Shown here: positions 46,457-60,657 of the stretch, one piece after another | Numbering within the stretch: position 1 is the first letter of the stretch | Layout: each line of letters begins with the position of its first letter | NCBI RefSeq assembly: GCF_026151205.1 | Contig: NC_087084.1 | Coordinates: forward strand, 13,109,453-13,173,452 | Direction: 5' to 3' | Source: Bolinopsis microptera | Taxonomy: Eukaryota > Ctenophora > Tentaculata > Lobata > Bolinopsidae | DNA: 64,000 bases | Notes under the pieces: model-generated | Seen by the model: the letters and a program-made list of their open reading frames with translations, nothing else | The model's database searches: none | Told to the model about the DNA's origin: nothing | Program-made: the position numbers and the translations under genes

Positions 46457-46711
46457 TGCAAATGTAGTGCAAATGTAGTGCAAATGTAGTGCAAATGTAG
46501 TGCAAATGTAGTGCAAATGTAGTGCAGATGTAGTGCAAATGTAGTGCAAATGTAGTGCAAATGTAGTGCAAATGTAGTGCAAATGTAGTGCAAATGTAGT
46601 GCAAATTTATAGCAAATGTAGTGCAAATGTAGTGCAAATGTAGTGCAAATGTAGTGCAAATGTAGTGCAAATGTAGTGCAAATGTAGTGCAAATGTAGTG
46701 CAAATGTAGTG
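46457..46711. repeat. 11-bp minisatellite, about 23 copies
   Basis: The unit GTGCAAATGTA is nearly invariant, with one GCAGATG and one AAATTTATA variant. It follows the (CT)n tract by about 100 bp. The 11-codon open frames on the minus strand come from the repeat. Confidence 0.95.
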
Positions 46712-48388
46712 AGTTGGTCACTACATAATACATGGTGTAAGACAATGGTAATGGAGGTTTAAATGATGTGATGAGATTCCAAATTAATACACAAGAATGA
46801 AGCTGAAAACATAAAATGGAGAACGACGGTTGGACAATGGACAACAATGTCTAATTTCAATTGCAGGTACCACCCGTATTCACACTCAGACCTGAGTTTA
46901 GTCATTTTCCGATACGAGATTGGGGACGGGTTCTAAAAACAAACAAACAAACAACAATGTCTAATTTCAATTAAAACAAACGCGGCTCCACCGAGTCACC
47001 AGATACAAATTACAAACCCTTATAAGACAGGAATCCCAAATAAATGAACCTCGAATAAACACAACAGAACGAAGTTTTATAATGAATGCCATGAAAAAAA
47101 GGCTTCAAACAAGATACGAATCTCTTGGAACAGTCGGTTACAACTTAGTCCTGAGATTCCGAGAAAAATATCTAAAAATTAGCCGGAGAAACCTTACTAT
47201 ATGTAGTGTCGACTACAGAGAGCTAGCTAGGAGGGTAGGAGGGCTGACATATAATCCGTCAGAGAACAGTTTAATACACGGGATTTGTTAGAACATTAAT
47301 ATGTTAAACACGCGCCATACTGCAAGACATAGGTACCCTGAACACAGAGACTAGTAACATGTGTTGTGGGGGAGTGGGCCCGGGTGCTCTGTGCAGAGAG
47401 AGGTCAAATACTCGGTATATATTACTTGTATTGAGCCGCTTTGTACAGCCTTCAATTACTAAATCAAACTCGCTCATTGGTACAATGCCACGTGGTGGGA
47501 ATACCGGTCTCTGATTGGCTGGGGAACATGATGCTTGTTTCTCATTGGCTGGCGAGTCATCCTATTGATCCCTCTCACTATGTGCATTATTATAGAGAGA
47601 AGCCACAAATTTGGACAATCCAAGGCAAGTACTCTGGCACCCAAGCTCGACAAGGAATGGGCCAGTAGGAGGCCTGGAGGATAGTCACATGATACTCATT
47701 GACCAATCACAGCCCGCAGGAAACCAGCTCATTTTACCGTAACTTCACCGGGATAAAGACAGAAAACTACATACATAATGGTAGAAAGAAATAAGCGTGT
47801 CTATAAGAGACACAACACAAGGAACACAAGGAAATGTATACTGTTTCTGTAAACTTCCAGGGTTCCTGGGTCAGAGCCTTCACTAGAATACAGTGTCATG
47901 TGACTGTTTTCCAGGCTTCCTATTGGTCAATTACTTAACTAGATGTTAAAGTAAAACAAATATATAATAGTCGTTAACTGACAGTTTAGGGTCCAGATTG
48001 TAACATAACTAGATGTTAAGATAGAAATGTGGTTCACTTAAAGCAGTTCAAACTGCTTAAATAATTATTCGAAGTGCCGTAGTAAACTTATTATGAAAAC
48101 AAAAAGTAAAAGAGATTTAAATATAAGACGTCACATAGTTACTGCAGGTTAATCAATTATCTTCCTTGGAATTTGGTGAGTCCAGACTGTCAAACAACGA
48201 ACGGTTAAAAATCCATCTCTTTCCAATTATCAAATAAAGGTAGAAATGTGGTCAAACGATCGTGCGGCATGAACTGATATTTGCAAACCGTGCTGTTGTC
48301 ACACACCGTTATGCGGAACAATATTTCTATGCTAGTGGAAAATTTCTATTGTCAATGATATGGTCAAACTATCATTACTGTCAAACTT
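46712..48388. other. Stretch with one weak plus-strand ORF
   Basis: ACAACAATGTCTAATTTCAATT is duplicated (about 46839 and 46952). A plus-strand ORF with a true ATG (47082-47291, 69 residues, starting MNAMKKRLQTRYESLGTVGY) is coding-like in composition but lacks splice or homology support (confidence about 0.25 as a gene). CCAAT/ATTGG boxes with CACGTGG lie at about 47473-47558 and another CCAAT at about 47700. Confidence 0.4.
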
Positions 48389-51300
48389 TATCACTATAGT
48401 GCCGCTATATCTCCAACTATCACTACAGTGCCGCTATATCTCCAACTATCACTACAGTGCCGCTATATCTCCAACTATCACTACAGTGCCGCTATATCTC
48501 CAACTATCACTACAGTGCCGCTATATCTCCAACTATCACTACAGTGCCGCTATATCTCCAACTATCACTACAGTGCCGCTATATCTCCAACTATCACTAC
48601 AGTGCCGCTATATCTCCAACTATCACTACAGTGCCGCTATATCTCCAACTATCACTACAGTGCCGCTATATCTCCAACTATCACTACAGTGCCGCTATAT
48701 CTCCAACTATCACTATAGTGCCGCTATATCTCCAACTATCACTACAGTGCCGCTATATCTCCAACTATCACTACAGTGCCGCTATATCTCCAACTATCAC
48801 TACAGTGCCGCTATATCTCCAACTATTACTACAGTGCCGCTATATCTCCAACTATCACTACAGTGCCGCTATATCTCCAACTATCACTACAGTGCCGCTA
48901 TATCTCCAACTATCACTACAGTGCCGCTATATCTCCAACTATCACTACAGTGTCGCTATATCTCCAACTATCACTACAGTGCCGCTATATCTCCAACTAT
49001 CACTACAGTGCCGCTATATCTCCAACTATCACTACAGTGCCGCTATATCTCCAACTATCACTACAGTGCCGCTATATCTCCAACTATCACTACAGTGTCG
49101 CTATATCTCCAACTATCACTACAGTGCCGCTATATCTCCAACTATAACTACAGTGCCGCTATATCTCCAACTATCACTACAGTGCTGCTATATCTCCAAC
49201 TATCACTACAGTGCCGCTATATCTCCAACTATCACTACAATACCGCTATATCTCCAACTATCACTACAGTGTCGCTATATCTCCAACTATCACTACAGTG
49301 CCGCTATATCTCCAACTATCACTACAATACCGCTATATCTCCAACTATCACTACAGTGCCGCTATATCTCCAACTATCACTATAGTGCCGCTATATCTCC
49401 AACTATCACTACAGTGCCGCTATATCTCCAACTATCACTACAGTGCCGCTATATCTCCAACTATCACTACAGTGCCGCTATATCTCCAACTATCACTACA
49501 GTGCCGCTATATCTCCAACTATCACTACAATGCCGCTATATCTCCAACTATCACTACAGTGCCGCTATATCTCCAACTATCACTACAGTGCCGCTATATC
49601 TCCAACTATCACTACAGTGCCGCTATATCTCCAACTATCACTACAGTGCCGCTATATCTCCAACTATCACTACAGTGCCGCTATATCTCCAACTATCACT
49701 ACAGTGTCGCTATATCTCCAACTATCACTACAGTGCCGCTATATCTCCAACTATCACTACAGTGTCGCTATATCTCCAACTATCACTACAGTGCCGCTAT
49801 ATCTCCAACTATCACTATAGTGCCGCTATATCTCCAACTATCACTACAGTGTCGCTATATCTCCAACTATCACTACAGTGCCGCTATATCTCCAACTATC
49901 ACTACAGTGTCGCTATATCTCCAACTATCACTACAGTGCCGCTATATCTCCAACTATCACTACAGTGCCCCTATATCTCCAACTATCACTACAGTGCCGC
50001 TATATCTCCAACTATCACTACAGTGCCGCTATATCTCCAACTATCACTACAGTGCCGCTATATCTCCAACTATCACTACAGTGCCGCTATATCTCCAACT
50101 ATCACTACAGTGCCGCTATATCTCCAACTATCACTACAGTGCCGCTATATCTCCAACTATCACTACAGTGCCGCTATATCTCCAACTATCACTACAGTGC
50201 TGCTATATCTCCAACTATCATTACAGTGTCGCTATATCTCCAACTATCACTACAGTGTCGCTATATCTCCAACTATCACTACAGTGTCGCTATATCTCCA
50301 ACTATCACTACAGTGCCGCTATATCTCCAACTATCACTACAGTGCCGCTATATCTCCAACTATCACTACAGTGCCGCTATATCTCCAACTATCACTACAG
50401 TGCCGCTATATCTCCAACTATCACTACAGTGCCGCTATATCTCCAACTATCACTACAGTGCCGCTATATCTCCAACTATCACTACAGTGCCGCTATATCT
50501 CCAACTATCACTACAGTGCCGCTATATCTCCAACTATCACTACAGTGCCGCTATATCTCCAACTATCACTACAGTGCCGCTATATCTCCAACTATCACTA
50601 CAGTGCCGCTATATCTCCAACTATCACTACAGTGCCGCTATATCTCCAACTATCACTACAGTGCCGCTATATCTCCAACAATCACTACAGTGCCCTATAT
50701 CTCCAACTATCACTACAGTGCCGCTATATCTCCAACTATCACTACAGTGCCGCTATATCTCCAACTATCACTACAGTGCCGCTATATCTCCAACTATCAC
50801 TACAGTGCCGCTATATCTCCAACTATCACTACAGTGCCGCTATATCTCCAACTATCACTACAGTGTCGCTATATCTCCAACTATCACTACAGTGCCGCTA
50901 TATCTCCAACTATCACTACAGTGCCGCTATATCTCCAACTATCACTACAGTGTCGCTATATCTCCAACTATCACTACAGTGCCGCTATATCTCCAACTAT
51001 CACTACAGTGCCGCTATATCTCCAACTATCACTACAGTGCCGCTATATCTCCAACTATCACTACAGTGCCGCTATATCTCCAACTATCACTACAGTGCCG
51101 CTATATCTCCAACTATCACTACAGTGCCGCTATATCTCCAACTATCACTACAGTGTCGCTATATCTCCAACTATCACTACAGTGCCGCTATATCTCCAAC
51201 TATCACTACAGTGCCGCTATATCTCCAACTATCACTACAGTGCCGCTATATCTCCAACTATCACTACAGTGCCGCTATATCTCCAACTATCACTACAGTG

Positions 51301-54300
51301 CCGCTATATCTCCAACTATCACTACAGTGCCGCTATATCTCCAACTATCACTACAGTGCCGCTATATCTCCAACTATCACTACAGTGCCGCTATATCTCC
51401 AACTATCACTACAGTGCCGCTATATCTCCAACTATCACTACAGTGCCGCTATATCTCCAACTATCACTACAGTGCCGCTATATCTCCAACTATCACTACA
51501 GTGCCGCTATATCTCCAACTATCACTACAGTGCCGCTATATCTCCAACTATCACTACAGTGCCGCTATATCTCCAACTATCACTACAGTGCCGCTATATC
51601 TCCAACTATCACTACAGTGCCGCTATATCTCCAACTATCACTACAGTGCCGCTATATCTCCAACTATCACTACAGTGCCGCTATATCTCCAACTATCACT
51701 ACAGTGCCGCTATATCTCCAACTATCACTACAGTGCCGCTATATCTCCAACTATCACTACAGTGTCGCTATATCTCCAACTATCACTACAGTGCCGCTAT
51801 ATCTCCAACTATCACTACAGTGCCGCTATATCTCCAACTATCACTACAGTGCCGCTATATCTCCAACTATCACTACAGTGCCGCTATATCTCCAACTATC
51901 ACTACAGTGCCGCTATATCTCCAACTATCACTACAGTGCCGCTATATCTCCAACTATCACTACAGTGCCGCTATATCTCCAACTATCACTACAGTGTCCG
52001 CTATATCTCCAACTATCACTACAGTGCCGCTATATCTCCAACTATCACTACAGTGTCGCTATATCTCCAACTATCACTACAGTGCCGCTATATCTCCAAC
52101 TATCACTACAGTGCCGCTATATCTCCAACTATCACTACAGTGCCGCTATATCTCCAACTATCACTACAGTGCCGCTATATCTCCAACTATCACTACAGTG
52201 CCGCTATATCTCCAACTATCACTACAGTGCCGCTATATCTCCAACTATCACTACAGTGCCGCTATATCTCCAACTATCACTACAGTGCCGCTATATCTCC
52301 AACTATCACTACAGTGCCGCTATATCTCCAACTATCACTACAGTGCCGCTATATCTCCAACTATCACTACAGTGCCGCTATATCTCCAACTATCACTACA
52401 GTGCCGCTATATCTCCAACTATCACTACAGTGCCGCTATATCTCCAACTATCACTACAGTGCCGCTATATCTCCAACTATCACTACAGTGCCGCTATATC
52501 TCCAACTATCACTACAGTGCCGCTATATCTCCAACTATCACTACAGTGCCGCTATATCTCCAACTATCACTACAGTGCCGCTATATCTCCAACTATCACT
52601 ACAGTGCCGCTATATCTCCAACTATCACTACAGTGCCGCTATATCTCCAACTATCACTACAGTGCCGCTATATCTCCAACTATCACTACAGTGCCGCTAT
52701 ATCTCCAACTATCACTACAGTGTCGCTATATCTCCAACTATCACTACAGTGCCGCTATATCTCCAACTATCACTACAGTGCCGCTATATCTCCAACTATC
52801 ACTACAGTGTCGCTATATCTCCAACTATCACTACAGTGCCGCTATATCTCCAACTATCACTACAGTGCCGCTATATCTCCAACTATCACTACAGTGCCCC
52901 TATATCTCCAACTATCACTACAGTGCCGCTATATCTCCAACTATCACTACAGTGCCGCTATATCTCCAACTATCACTACAGTGCCGCTATATCTCCAACT
53001 ATCACTACAGTGCCGCTATATCTCCAACTATCACTACAGTGTCGCTATATCTCCAACTATCACTACAGTGCCGCTATATCTCCAACTATCACTACAGTGC
53101 CGCTATATCTCCAACTATCACTACAGTGCCGCTATATCTCCAACTATCACTACAGTGCCGCTATATCTCCAACTATCACTACAGTGCCGCTATATCTCCA
53201 ACTATCACTACAGTGCCGCTATATCTCCAACTATCACTACAGTGCCGCTATATCTCCAACTATCACTACAGTGCCGCTATATCTCCAACTATCACTACAG
53301 TGCCGCTATATCTCCAACTATCACTACAGTGCCGCTATATCTCCAACTATCACTACAGTGCCGCTATATCTCCAACTATCACTACAGTGCCGCTATATCT
53401 CCAACTATCACTACAGTGCCGCTATATCTCCAACTATCACTACAGTGCCGCTATATCTCCAACTATCACTACAGTGTCGCTATATCTCCAACTATCACTA
53501 CAGTGTCGCTATATCTCCAACTATCACTACAGTGCTGCTATATCTCCAACTATCACTACAGTGCTGCTATATCTCCAACTATCACTACAGTGCCGCTATA
53601 TCTCCAACTATCACTACAGTGTCGCTATATCTCCAACTATCACTACAGTGCCGCTATATCTCCAACTATCACTACAGTACCGCTATATCTCCAACTATCA
53701 CTACAGTGCCGCTATATCTCCAACTATCACTACAGTGCCGCTATATCTCCAACTATCACTACAGTGCCGCTATATCTCCAACTATCACTACAGTGCCGCT
53801 ATATCTCCAACTATCACTACAGTGCCGCTATATCTCCAACTATCACTACAGTGCCGCTATATCTCCAACTATCACTACAGTGCCGCTATATCTCCAACTA
53901 TCACTACAGTGCCGCTATATCTCCAACTATCACTACAGTGCCGCTATATCTCCAACTATCACTACAGTGCCGCTATATCTCCAACTATCACTACAGTGCC
54001 GCTATATCTCCAACTATCACTACAGTGCCGCTATATCTCCAACTATCACTACAGTGCCGCTATATCTCCAACTATCACTACAGTGCCGCTATATCTCCAA
54101 CTATCACTACAGTGCCGCTATATCTCCAACTATCACTACAGTGCCGCTATATCTCCAACTATCACTACAGTGCCGCTATATCTCCAACTATCACTACAGT
54201 GCCGCTATATCTCCAACTATCACTACAGTGTCGCTATATCTCCAACTATCACTACAGTGCCGCTATATCTCCAACTATCACTACAGTGCCGCTATATCTC

Positions 54301-54782
54301 CAACTATCACTACAGTGTCGCTATATCTCCAACTATCACTACAGTGTCGCTATATCTCCAACTATCACTACAGTGCCGCTATATCTCCAACTATCACTAC
54401 AATGCCGCTATATCTCCAACTATCACTACAGTGCCGCTATATCTCCAACTATCACTACAGTGTCGCTATATCTCCAACTATCACTACAGTGCCGCTATAT
54501 CTCCAACTATCACTACAGTGCCGCTATATCTCCAACTATCACTACAGTGTCGCTATATCTCCAACTATCACTACAGTGCCGCTATATCTCCAACTATCAC
54601 TACAGTGCCGCTATATCTCCAACTATCACTACAGTGCCGCTATATCTCCAACTATCACTACAGTGCCGCTATATCTCCAACTATCACTACAGTGCCGCTA
54701 TATCTCCAACTATCACTACAGTGCCGCTATATCTCCAACTATCACTACAGTGCCGCTATATCTCCAACTATCACTACAGTGC
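48389..54782. repeat. 29-bp minisatellite, about 220 copies, 6.4 kb
   Basis: The unit is 29 bp: GCCGCTATATCTCCAACTAT then CACTACAGT. The commonest variant is GTGTCGC for GTGCCGC, scattered through the array, with rarer GTGCTGC, CAATACC and CCCCTAT. No unit has a stop in any plus-strand phase, so one plus-strand frame of about 2130 codons results. The minus strand has stops in every unit. A 2-bp deletion at about 50692 and a 1-bp insertion at about 51994 do not close it, because all three phases are open. Confidence 0.98.
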
Positions 54783-56002
54783 TCCTTGTCCTTTGCTCAG
54801 TGTATATTACTACTCAAGAGGCGAGCGTTTACTGTATGTTATACTCTAATAATATCATATTACATTTTAGTCGCGACTATAAGACTCCTTCTTAAAAGTG
54901 AAGGGGGCACTCTTACTTTGAGGTAATTTTGGGCAGCCAGAAGCAAAAAGAAAGCCCCCCTCTAGACATAGCCATATTGACGAGTATACTTATCTATCAG
55001 AGGCGGAGAGTGTGAAATATATTTAAACCAGCAAGCAATATATAAACGTTAACGCCATTTGTGGTCAACACTAGAAACATAAAGTAAAGCACTAGTTAAA
55101 AGTGGGAGGAAAGCTGGCGGCAAAATCTCTCTTCCTGTCTTGGAGAGTCAACATTAGTTAAAAATAGACTGTTAAACGTATTTAGTGCAAGAACTGAGGA
55201 GGCGCAAAACTTGATAAAACTAATTGTTTAATAAAAAACTGATTTTGTCCCCAGCAATTCATTAAGCTAATAAATAGTAAAACAAGTAAAATAAATAGCA
55301 AATAAAATAAAAGTTCGTGGAACACGCGACAAAGGTTGATACTGTCAGGAAGCCAAGAAATGAATTACGGTTAAAGCAAATTATAAGAAGCCTTTGGGGA
55401 ATTACGAATTGGAAAATGAGATCAGGGCGTGAGATAAACTGATCAAGTGCGGTCTTATAAAATAAGTGAGAGTTCTGCAGAAGTGTCTTATATGATCATA
55501 ATTCCTCTGTAGCAAGCAATGGGCCAGTAAGAGGCTTGGATGAGAGTCACGGGACACTCATTGACCAATCAGGGGACAGTAAACCCGGTCTAGGGAATTG
55601 TATATGATGATATAACCCCTCTACTCTGTAACATCTCCAAAACAGGTAAAATGTGTAATGCAGAAATCATTAGATCGAGACAGCTATCTTATCAGTTATT
55701 ATATACCCGGTTAGGAATGACAGCCGACAGGATTGGGTGTGATACTGGGTAGATGTAATGTGATTCCATGTCATGTGATTCACTGTGATTTAGTACCGGT
55801 TTGATGAAAGAGACACATTCCACACTCACATTCCAAACACGGGAAAGTCAGGCCACTTATCAAGTACACACGCGTTCACAACAATAATAAGAGTCAAGTA
55901 GGATATACTTAGTGCACACTGTACCTAGCATTGATAATTCATCAACGACTTTGCCGATTATCTGAATGAGAAGTGACAGAAGCAAAACAAGGGTAGCTTA
56001 AC
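54783..56002. other. Stretch without an established gene
   Basis: A plus-strand open segment around 55315-55436 (FVEHATKVDTVRKPRNELRL...) has no ATG or clear splice sites. A CCAAT box sits beside TCACGGGA at about 55545-55570. Confidence 0.4.
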
Positions 56003-56177
56003 CTGCTCTGAGACCTTGTCCACAGTCTGCGCAATAAAAATTAGCTGGAAAGAGTCTGAATTGACCTTAACTATACGATTATATATACGATTATCAAACA
56101 CAGTAAACCCTAAGACACGACCATAAAGACAGACAAGTTGACCCGGGCCCACTCTAATACTAATAGTCAGCACAGGG
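56003..56177 (-). CDS. Possible internal exon, unrecognised
   Basis: A 175-nt segment is bounded by an acceptor (TTTTAAAATGCAG) and a moderate donor (GAGCAG then GTTAAG). It holds one spare base plus 58 codons in an open frame: PVLTISIRVGPGQLVCLYGR, VLGFTVFDNRIYN, then RIVKVNSDSFQLIFIAQTVD. The alternating hydrophobic pattern suggests beta strands. There is no ATG and no partner exon was identified on either side, so this remains tentative. It lies about 60 bp from the X-box array. Confidence 0.3.
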
Positions 56178-56233
56178 CTGCATTTTAAAACAACTCACTC
56201 CACAGCCGACCTCCACAAGGTTTTAACCTGCAT

Positions 56234-56473
56234 GAAGCAACCCTGTTCTGCATGCGGAATGTGGGTTGCTATAGCAACCCTGTTCTGCATGCGGAATGTA
56301 GGTTGCTGTAGCAACCCTGTTCTGCATGCGGAATGCGGGTTGCTATAGCAACCCTGTTCTGCAGGCGGAATGTAGGTTGCTGTAGCAACCCTGTTCTGCA
56401 TGCGGAATGTAGGTTGCTGTAGCAACCCTGTTCTGCATGCGGAATGTGGGTTGCTGTAGCAACCCTGTTCTGC
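56234..56473. promoter_or_regulatory. Tandem array of six palindromic RFX X-boxes (37-bp unit)
   Basis: The 37-bp unit contains GGTTGCTATAGCAACC (or GCTGTAGC) and TGTTCTGCATGCGGAATG. Full palindromes start at 56265, 56302, 56339, 56376, 56413 and 56450, preceded by a half-site GAAGCAACC at about 56234. GTTGCTATAGCAAC fits the RFX X-box consensus closely; X-boxes of this type drive ciliary genes in animals. The last box ends 10 bp before the ATG of the small plus-strand ORF. Confidence 0.6.
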
Positions 56474-56743
56474 ATGCGGAATGTAGAGGTGCCCCGCATT
56501 CCTGATTCCGCGAGGCAGAAAGTAACGTACTGTCGTGGTACATTACGTGATGCTATTATGGATGCTATATATTGGATTACTCAGAGATGGAATTTACCAC
56601 AATCCATTAAGCAAGGATCTAATATTGACTATGATGAGAGTTTATTAGCAAGAATAGTAAGTATTAAATATTAAGTAATCGCAGATAAGGAATGCATATC
56701 GATAAGTAACTTAAAATCTTTGTTTCAGAGACCTACTAAATAA
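56474..56743 (+). CDS. Small two-exon ORF next to the X-box array
   Basis: Exon 1 is 56474-56656 (61 codons) and ends before a consensus donor GTAAGT. A strong acceptor (AAATCTTTGTTTCAG) ends at 56728 after a 72-bp intron. Exon 2 adds four codons (RPTK) and TAA at 56741-56743, phase 0. The product would be 65 residues: MRNVEVPRIPDSARQKVTYC, a likely amphipathic helix TLRDAIMDAIYWITQRWNLP, then SIKQGSNIDYDESLLARI. The ATG lies so close to the last X-box that the transcript would start within the array. Alternatively, exon 1 is an internal exon entered at GCGAGGCAG (about 56516) and earlier exons lie upstream of the array. The family is not recognised. Confidence 0.45.
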
Positions 56744-59700
56744 TGGTGATAAAAGCAACTAATAATGCTAATTAACAGATAATGATAGGTTCAACCTAGA
56801 ACAGTGATAGAAGCACACAAAACAACTCAACAACAGGCCAAAACTGCGTAGATTATCTATGCAGTTATGTTGAAATATAACTACTACTCAACTCCATGAG
56901 TTGTATTTTTGGTGCTAGAGCTATTACCAAAGAGAAGGAAAATTACTACCATCTGCACGTGGGCACAATACAGCTCTCTGATTGGCTGACTCACAGCACG
57001 TGGAGGATATCGGAGGATATGATTAGCCCACGACATTGCGGTTAGATAATGAGTCGTGTCACGTGGTACAGATCGACAGTGTATATCTGGAATTACAGAA
57101 CCGTTGGCATAATGGGTCATGTATTGGCAATGCTCTCTCACAGCTCGCAGATAGTATCTAATTACTGTTTGATTACTCACTAATTGCTATTTAATTACTA
57201 ATTACTGTATAATTACTATTGATCATTACTGTTTACAGGACAAGCAGGTATTATTTACCAGCTAAATACATAGTTTGTTGCAAGGTGTGTTGTGGGATAA
57301 AATACATGAAAGAACACCGAATAGGGAGGGAGTGACTAAACTCAGTCCGGGTTCAAAATGGAGATTTAGCGAGGTGATCATTACTATAAGACTAAACAGA
57401 TAAACAGCACAAAGCACCGAGTCTATGAGGACACAACATGGAAAATTATGAACGGAAAGAAGAACAAAAAAGCCGACTCGACGATAAAAAACCAGCAAAA
57501 CAAAGAAAACTCAACATCTTTGGATGTAGTCCAAACTATGGTATTGCTCTGTACATTATCACCGTTGCGCTTAATCGGCCCGGAAATCTAATCTGCTAAG
57601 TATGAACCCGGCGTGAAACCAAAGGATCCCACCGTGAACCAATGAATTGTGATCCAATTACGGTAATGACCCTAACGGTAATCCATCAGATGAGAACTCA
57701 TAACTTCGTTCTGTGAGCAGCTAAAAGTCGTGAAGGAACTCTCCTCATGAGAGTTGGACCAGCTCCAACTACAACGTGTGAATCATGACCACACGAGAGA
57801 TGAGCGTTCATTCGGAGAACTATGAGCATTACAGCTATTGATCCTATAGTCAACCTGGAAATGTGACCAATAGGGAGACGTGGATTGTGTCACGTGAGTC
57901 ATGGTACGACTTTAACGAAGGAGCTCACACAAGGTAAAGTGAGGTAATAACAATTAGGGTTTCTGCGTTTCGTTGGGAGCTTGTTACCGATTTGAACGAA
58001 AGATCCACCTGATGCCACCTGGTGCCACCTGGTGCCACCTTTCTCGGAAAAGACACTTCCTAGGCCTTACAGTCACTAGTGACTAGTGACTAGTGACTTA
58101 CAGTCACGCAAGTTCTCCACAACAAGGGTCACATAGTTGGAATAATTTAAATGTACAGACTAACTCACAAATAGTCTTCATTTAACAGGAATCCAGGACT
58201 AATGTACACAGCCGTTAAAACAACATGAGATTATTAAAAACCACGTATCATCAAGAAACAGCTAGTATATTAGCCGCTTGTGTGATCGCACAAAGTAGAG
58301 CACACTTCAAGAAAACAGTAGAGTACACTTCAAGGTTATCCAGGCATGGTGAGAGAGACAAGAAATAACCACAGACGTAAACAACAACTGTTTTCCTCGT
58401 ATTTATAGCCGAGCTGTCAAGGAAGTGAACACCAAACCACTTTCACACAATTTCACGTACAAACAGCGTTTACTCAGTATACTTCTAATTTAGTTTAGAG
58501 TTTAGCCGGAAAAAGCAAAGGTATTACAAGCAGAATTGTAAGGTATATCCGCGATATATTTAAAGTCGTTAGCCCTTATCAAACCCATTACGTAAAGCAG
58601 CCCAGTTCAGAAAGAGCTGGAAATATGTTCTGTATAAGTGAGCTGCAGGCCTAGCTCGCTGGGGTACAATATAAAGGGACATCGTCTGCAAATCTTCCTA
58701 ATGAAATAAAGACCCTTATCTTCGTATCCCACGATAATTATCGACGTGATTCCAGATTCTAAACTGTGATTTGATTGGTTTAGGGCCTGTGAGCTGGCTC
58801 CTGATTGGACGAGAGGTGAGGATTGGCTGCGTTGTGGAGAGAGTAACACTTAACCATGCGGCCGAAACTGCAAAACGAATTCTAGTATGCTATGATGAAT
58901 TCGTCGAAATCCATAATCTAGGAATTGTCAGCTTAATTTTGGGAATAATAGGAGGCTGTATAAATCATTGGGTGATTCGACCCAAACTGATGTGATATTG
59001 ACTGGGCCGGGCTCAAATAACCTGCAGAAGGCCTTTTAAATCTTAAATCATGCCTCTAATATAGCATGGGTTAATAACGACAACACGTCGGGACGATATT
59101 AACAAAGCCGCGAAATGCTTATCGGTATTTCAATTTTGAAACTTAATTTTAATTGCTTCATGACTGGTCTACTTGGCAGAATGACCAGTCATGTTGGAAT
59201 TAATAAGTGATAATATATCTTATCAGCAATAATGCTCAATATTTATAACATTTATACAAATAAAATACTGATTTTAACGGAACTGCAGCGGGGATCTGCA
59301 GCGGGACTGAAGCAGACCAGCAAACTTCACAACTGAATTATGAATTACAGCGCAGAATAATGAAATTTATAAACAAAACCTAATGCTCTGGGCCATGTAA
59401 TTGTTAAGTGGCTAATGGCGATGAACAACGTTTAAATTGATTAAATTATTGAATATCCAATCCAATTTCTGTTGCTGTTATGAAATTTTTAGACTAATAA
59501 TTTTTCCGAGTTTGAATAATTTTACGGTCTGAAAACGAGGAAATGACGTTTAAATAAAGACAGTAAGACGAGAACTATTGAATTGATACGGAAACGATCC
59601 GTTGAAATTGAATTGATCAACTACTGAACTACCATCCCGGAAATACAGAGAAATAACACATACAGAGAAATAACACATTACAATTCAGTTACTGAAGAAC

Positions 59701-60657
59701 CAAGTTACGGGGAGCAACAAAATGAGTTATGGAACCTGCGCTTCTGTTTTACATCAGTTGAAATACGATTTATCATAATAATGGTGACACTGTAACAACC
59801 CCTAATGAGGGGCTCATAAACCTAAAATGAGTTTTGAAATTAAATTACAAATCATATTTACGGGTCTGCTAAATCAATGGGTTCCCACTGCATATTCCTT
59901 AGCCGTGCTCAGGTCTCGGTAGAAACATGAAAATTGTAACGGCTCTTTCAAGGGTGACTCTAAGTCATGAGTCACCAGGGATCGAATTATGTATTTTTGT
60001 ATATTTATTGGCTAAATTTCAGACAGGAGCTATGACTATGGGTACTACAATACCATGATATTATGCGATTTAAAGTAACATGATCTAACATCAAAATATT
60101 ATGTTGGTTACAGCCACCACACTTAGGTTGTACGCCATTTCGGAGCTTGAGGTTTGAAAGGATAATTGCAGGAGCCTAAAAGGGTTACAAATTTCAAAAA
60201 AACTGGAAAAAAAGGAATTAATAAGGCACGGAAAACGGAAAACAAGATAATGAAACATCAAGATAACCTATGATATAAATGATATCACTAATAAATTGGG
60301 ATATAATATCAGTCAACCGGACTTATTAAAGTATTTGACAATCAATCGGAAGTCTTATCATATTGACGAGATAGTCTGGCCAAATGAGCCTGATAATAAC
60401 AAACCTCTAATAACAAATATAAACTTCAACAGGAGAAACCCCCACGGAGGAGGCTCACAAACAGCTCACAACAAACTGACAAAGAATACCCTAAAATTCG
60501 TTAGAAATCCCACTAACAGCATGTAACCTTTGTTACAGTGAAATTATTGTAGAAACCCATCGGTGAATTCACTTTGATGAAGGAGCAGGGAGTGAACCCA
60601 TAAAAGTGTTTAAACAACTGCAATAACAACAAGGTTGCCTGAATAACAGTACCACGA
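56744..60657. other. Stretch without an established gene; CCAAT/CACGTG modules
   Basis: ATTGG/CCAAT with CACGTG cluster at about 56955-57063 (three CACGTG, one ATTGG) and 57860-57895, and three ATTGG at 58775-58827. GCCACCTGGT is repeated at about 58014-58040 and TAGTGAC at about 58076-58095. An inverted pair TGACTGGT and ACCAGTCA is at 59161-59190. An open plus-strand segment at 60255-60526 has no start or splice support and is Asn/Ile-rich. Confidence 0.45.

Noticed and set aside
48360-54926. Giant 2130-codon repeat protein
   Set aside because: All three plus-strand phases are open and indels do not matter, so continuity shows no selection for coding. No credible start or exon flanks the array.
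56884-57180. 98-codon minus-strand ORF with an acceptor ATTCCAG and donor GTGAGT inside
   Set aside because: It coincides with a cluster of CACGTG and CCAAT boxes, the start is not supported, and the would-be exon product shows no recognisable pattern.
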